Source: Paracoccus sulfuroxidans
GTDB lineage: Bacteria; Pseudomonadota; Alphaproteobacteria; Rhodobacterales; Rhodobacteraceae
DNA: 64,000 nucleotides
Assembly (NCBI RefSeq): GCF_007830335.1
Contig: NZ_VLKU01000012.1
Span: forward strand, 1 to 64,000
Reading direction: 5' to 3'
A program made the position numbers and the translations under genes. The notes beneath the pieces were generated by a model. It was given only the letters and a program-made list of their open reading frames with translations, searched no databases and was not told the DNA's origin. This document shows positions 62,896-64,000 of this stretch, piece after piece (position 1 is the stretch's first letter; every line of letters begins with the position of its first letter).

Positions 62896-63578
62896 AGGTC
62901 GGCCCCCGCCAGCTGAAGTTTCTTGCCAGCGATGCGCAGCACCCGCGCCTGCACCTGCGCCTTGGCGGCACGGATCAGGTTCAGGTCATGCGTCGCGATC
63001 AGCACGGCCTTGCCCGAGTGGTTAAGCTCGATCAGCAGCTGCAAAAGCCGCATCGACATCTCCCAGTCAAGGTTGCCCGTTGGCTCATCCGCCAGCACCA
63101 GATCGGGCGACATGATGACCGCACGGGCCAGCGCGGCCCGTTGCCGCTCACCCCCCGAAAGCTCGGGCGGCAGGGCGCGGGCATGGCCCGAAAGCTGCAC
63201 CCAGGCCAGCAGATCCTTGATCGCCGGTTTCTCGATCGGCTGTCCCGAGACGATCAGCGGCAGCGCGATATTCTCGGCCAGCGGCAGGTGATCCAGAAAT
63301 TGCGGGTCCTGATGCACCACGCCCACGCGGCGGCGCAGACCGGCGATGCCATCGCGCGACAGTTCCGTCACATCCTGCCCGAAGGCCGTCATCCGCCCCG
63401 CAGTCGGCAACAGATCCGCATAGCACAGCCGCAGAAACGTCGTCTTGCCCGCGCCAGACGGTCCGGTCAGGAAATGGAACGAACCGGGCGGCAGGCTGAT
63501 GGACATGTCGGAAAGCAGCGGAGTTCCCCCGCCATAACCGAACGACAGGTTCTGCATTTCGATCACTGGGGTCTCCAT
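62892..63578 (-). CDS. ftsE: Cell division ATP-binding protein FtsE
   Basis: FtsE is the ATPase of FtsEX at the divisome. The 228-residue product has Walker A GPSGAGKTT, Q-loop VVHQDPQFLDHLPLAENI, signature ELSGGERQRAALARAV, Walker B LVLADEPTGNLD and H-loop IATHDLNLI. The ATG at 63578 gives METPVIEMQNLSFGYGG; the longer open frame is rejected. It is the first gene of ftsE-ftsX-plsC-PNPOx-like-ABC-ABC2, in which nearly all junctions overlap. Confidence 0.95.
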   Translation of the reverse strand: METPVIEMQNLSFGYGGGTPLLSDMSISLPPGSFHFLTGPSGAGKTTFLRLCYADLLPTAGRMTAFGQDVTELSRDGIAGLRRRVGVVHQDPQFLDHLPLAENIALPLIVSGQPIEKPAIKDLLAWVQLSGHARALPPELSGGERQRAALARAVIMSPDLVLADEPTGNLDWEMSMRLLQLLIELNHSGKAVLIATHDLNLIRAAKAQVQARVLRIAGKKLQLAGADL

Positions 63579-63689
63579 CACTGCCCGGCCTTCTTGGCGC
63601 GCCCTTTCTGTCCTGATAAAACAGTCCGGCGACGAATGCGAGACGCAGGGCCGTCGTTCATGCAGAAGAACGAACAAGAAAGTGGACAT

Positions 63690-64000
63690 ATGCGTCTGAC
63701 TTGTCCGCGCTGCGGCGCCGAATATGAAATCGCGGAGAGCCTTATCCCGCAGCAGGGGCGCGAGGTCGAGTGCTGGGCCTGCAATCACGTCTGGCGTCAA
63801 CCGGGGTTGGCGCAAAGCGCCGAATTCAACCCAGAGATGCGCCCGCAGCTGAACCGGCCGCTGAACGAATCGATCCTGTCGGTCCTGCGCGAAGAGGCCG
63901 CCCGAGAGCTTGAGGCCCGCAAAGCCGAGCAGCAGGGCGGGGCCACCCCGACTGATCACAATTCTGCGACAGGCGCCCCTTCGCCTGCCGCAGAGACCGA
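63690..64000 (+). CDS. Zinc-ribbon domain protein (partial, cut by window end)
   Basis: The visible 103 residues begin MRLTCPRCGAEYEIAESLIP and continue to CWACNHVW, giving the CxxC...CxxC pattern of the MJ0042-type zinc ribbon found at the N-terminus of alphaproteobacterial proteins that often carry a membrane helix further on. A stretch rich in Arg/Glu/Ala follows (ILSVLREEAARELEARKAE). The frame is open to the window end. It diverges from ftsE with 111 nt between. An in-frame ATG at 63660 is an alternative start. Confidence 0.8.
   Translation, partial: MRLTCPRCGAEYEIAESLIPQQGREVECWACNHVWRQPGLAQSAEFNPEMRPQLNRPLNESILSVLREEAARELEARKAEQQGGATPTDHNSATGAPSPAAET

Overview
The window is high-GC, densely packed chromosomal DNA of an alphaproteobacterium, most likely a Rhodobacterales member close to Paracoccus/Rhodobacter. 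This rests on gene content: an RNase E with a long insert in its S1 region, an IscR-type Rrf2 regulator with a single cysteine, a DctD lacking the GAFTGA loop, a BioR-type biotin regulon, a Hint-domain protein, the hemD/Mic60-like/hemY set divergent from tsaD, and a dimeric-type NADP isocitrate dehydrogenase. No phage, IS element, CRISPR array or rRNA was seen. One tRNA (Thr, CGT) was found.

Layout. 1-592 holds no convincing gene. 0.6-5.0 kb: Hint protein, rplM-rpsI, a thioesterase divergent from a crotonase-like enzyme, and ccdA. 5.1-7.8 kb: rne with a 5' region of about 0.5 kb. 8.3-11.4 kb: the dctB-dctD two-component system. 11.5-17.1 kb: purQ, an EamA permease, icd, a tandem HD-domain hydrolase, an alpha/beta hydrolase divergent from iscR, and a GNAT. 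17.1-23.1 kb: a BadF-type sugar kinase divergent from a carbohydrate ABC importer that includes a Gfo/Idh/MocA oxidoreductase. 23.2-25.5 kb: carboxynorspermidine decarboxylase and dehydrogenase (polyamine synthesis). 25.6-27.9 kb: a GlxA-type regulator and a chromate transporter. 27.9-33.9 kb: a compact biotin operon bioB-F-D-A-G-C ending with its probable repressor bioR, with BioR-box-like sites around the bioB start. 34.0-36.4 kb: a LysR regulator divergent from dctA. 36.4-38.2 kb: an ArsR-type regulator and a tandem SRPBCC protein, divergent from a SnoaL-like protein, with two matching operators. 38.3-42.5 kb: tRNA-Thr and hemD/Mic60-like/hemY. 42.5-47.2 kb: tsaD-gpsA-yciI-EVE and an ABC exporter. 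47.2-50.5 kb: CAP and BON-LysM proteins and an acyl-CoA synthetase. 50.5-56.8 kb: two GT61-type glycosyltransferases, ettA, a sulfotransferase and an unknown helical protein. 56.8-58.9 kb: rimO divergent from a lipoprotein. 58.9-64 kb: a six-gene overlapping operon ftsE-ftsX-plsC-(flavin-fold protein)-ABC ATPase-ABC permease, divergent from a zinc-ribbon protein cut by the window end.

Most of the window is ordinary core metabolism. The most distinctive signals are regulatory: a BioR-like box inside the bioB coding start plus two more in the upstream region; paired TTAGC-N6-GCTAA operators with a leaderless promoter at the ArsR gene; a leaderless-type promoter at rimO; and a DctD that has lost the sigma-54 contact loop. 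Other items to follow up are the internally duplicated HD and SRPBCC proteins, the GT61/sulfotransferase neighbourhood and the unknown 269-residue protein. I did not find a clear-cut new defence or mobile system.
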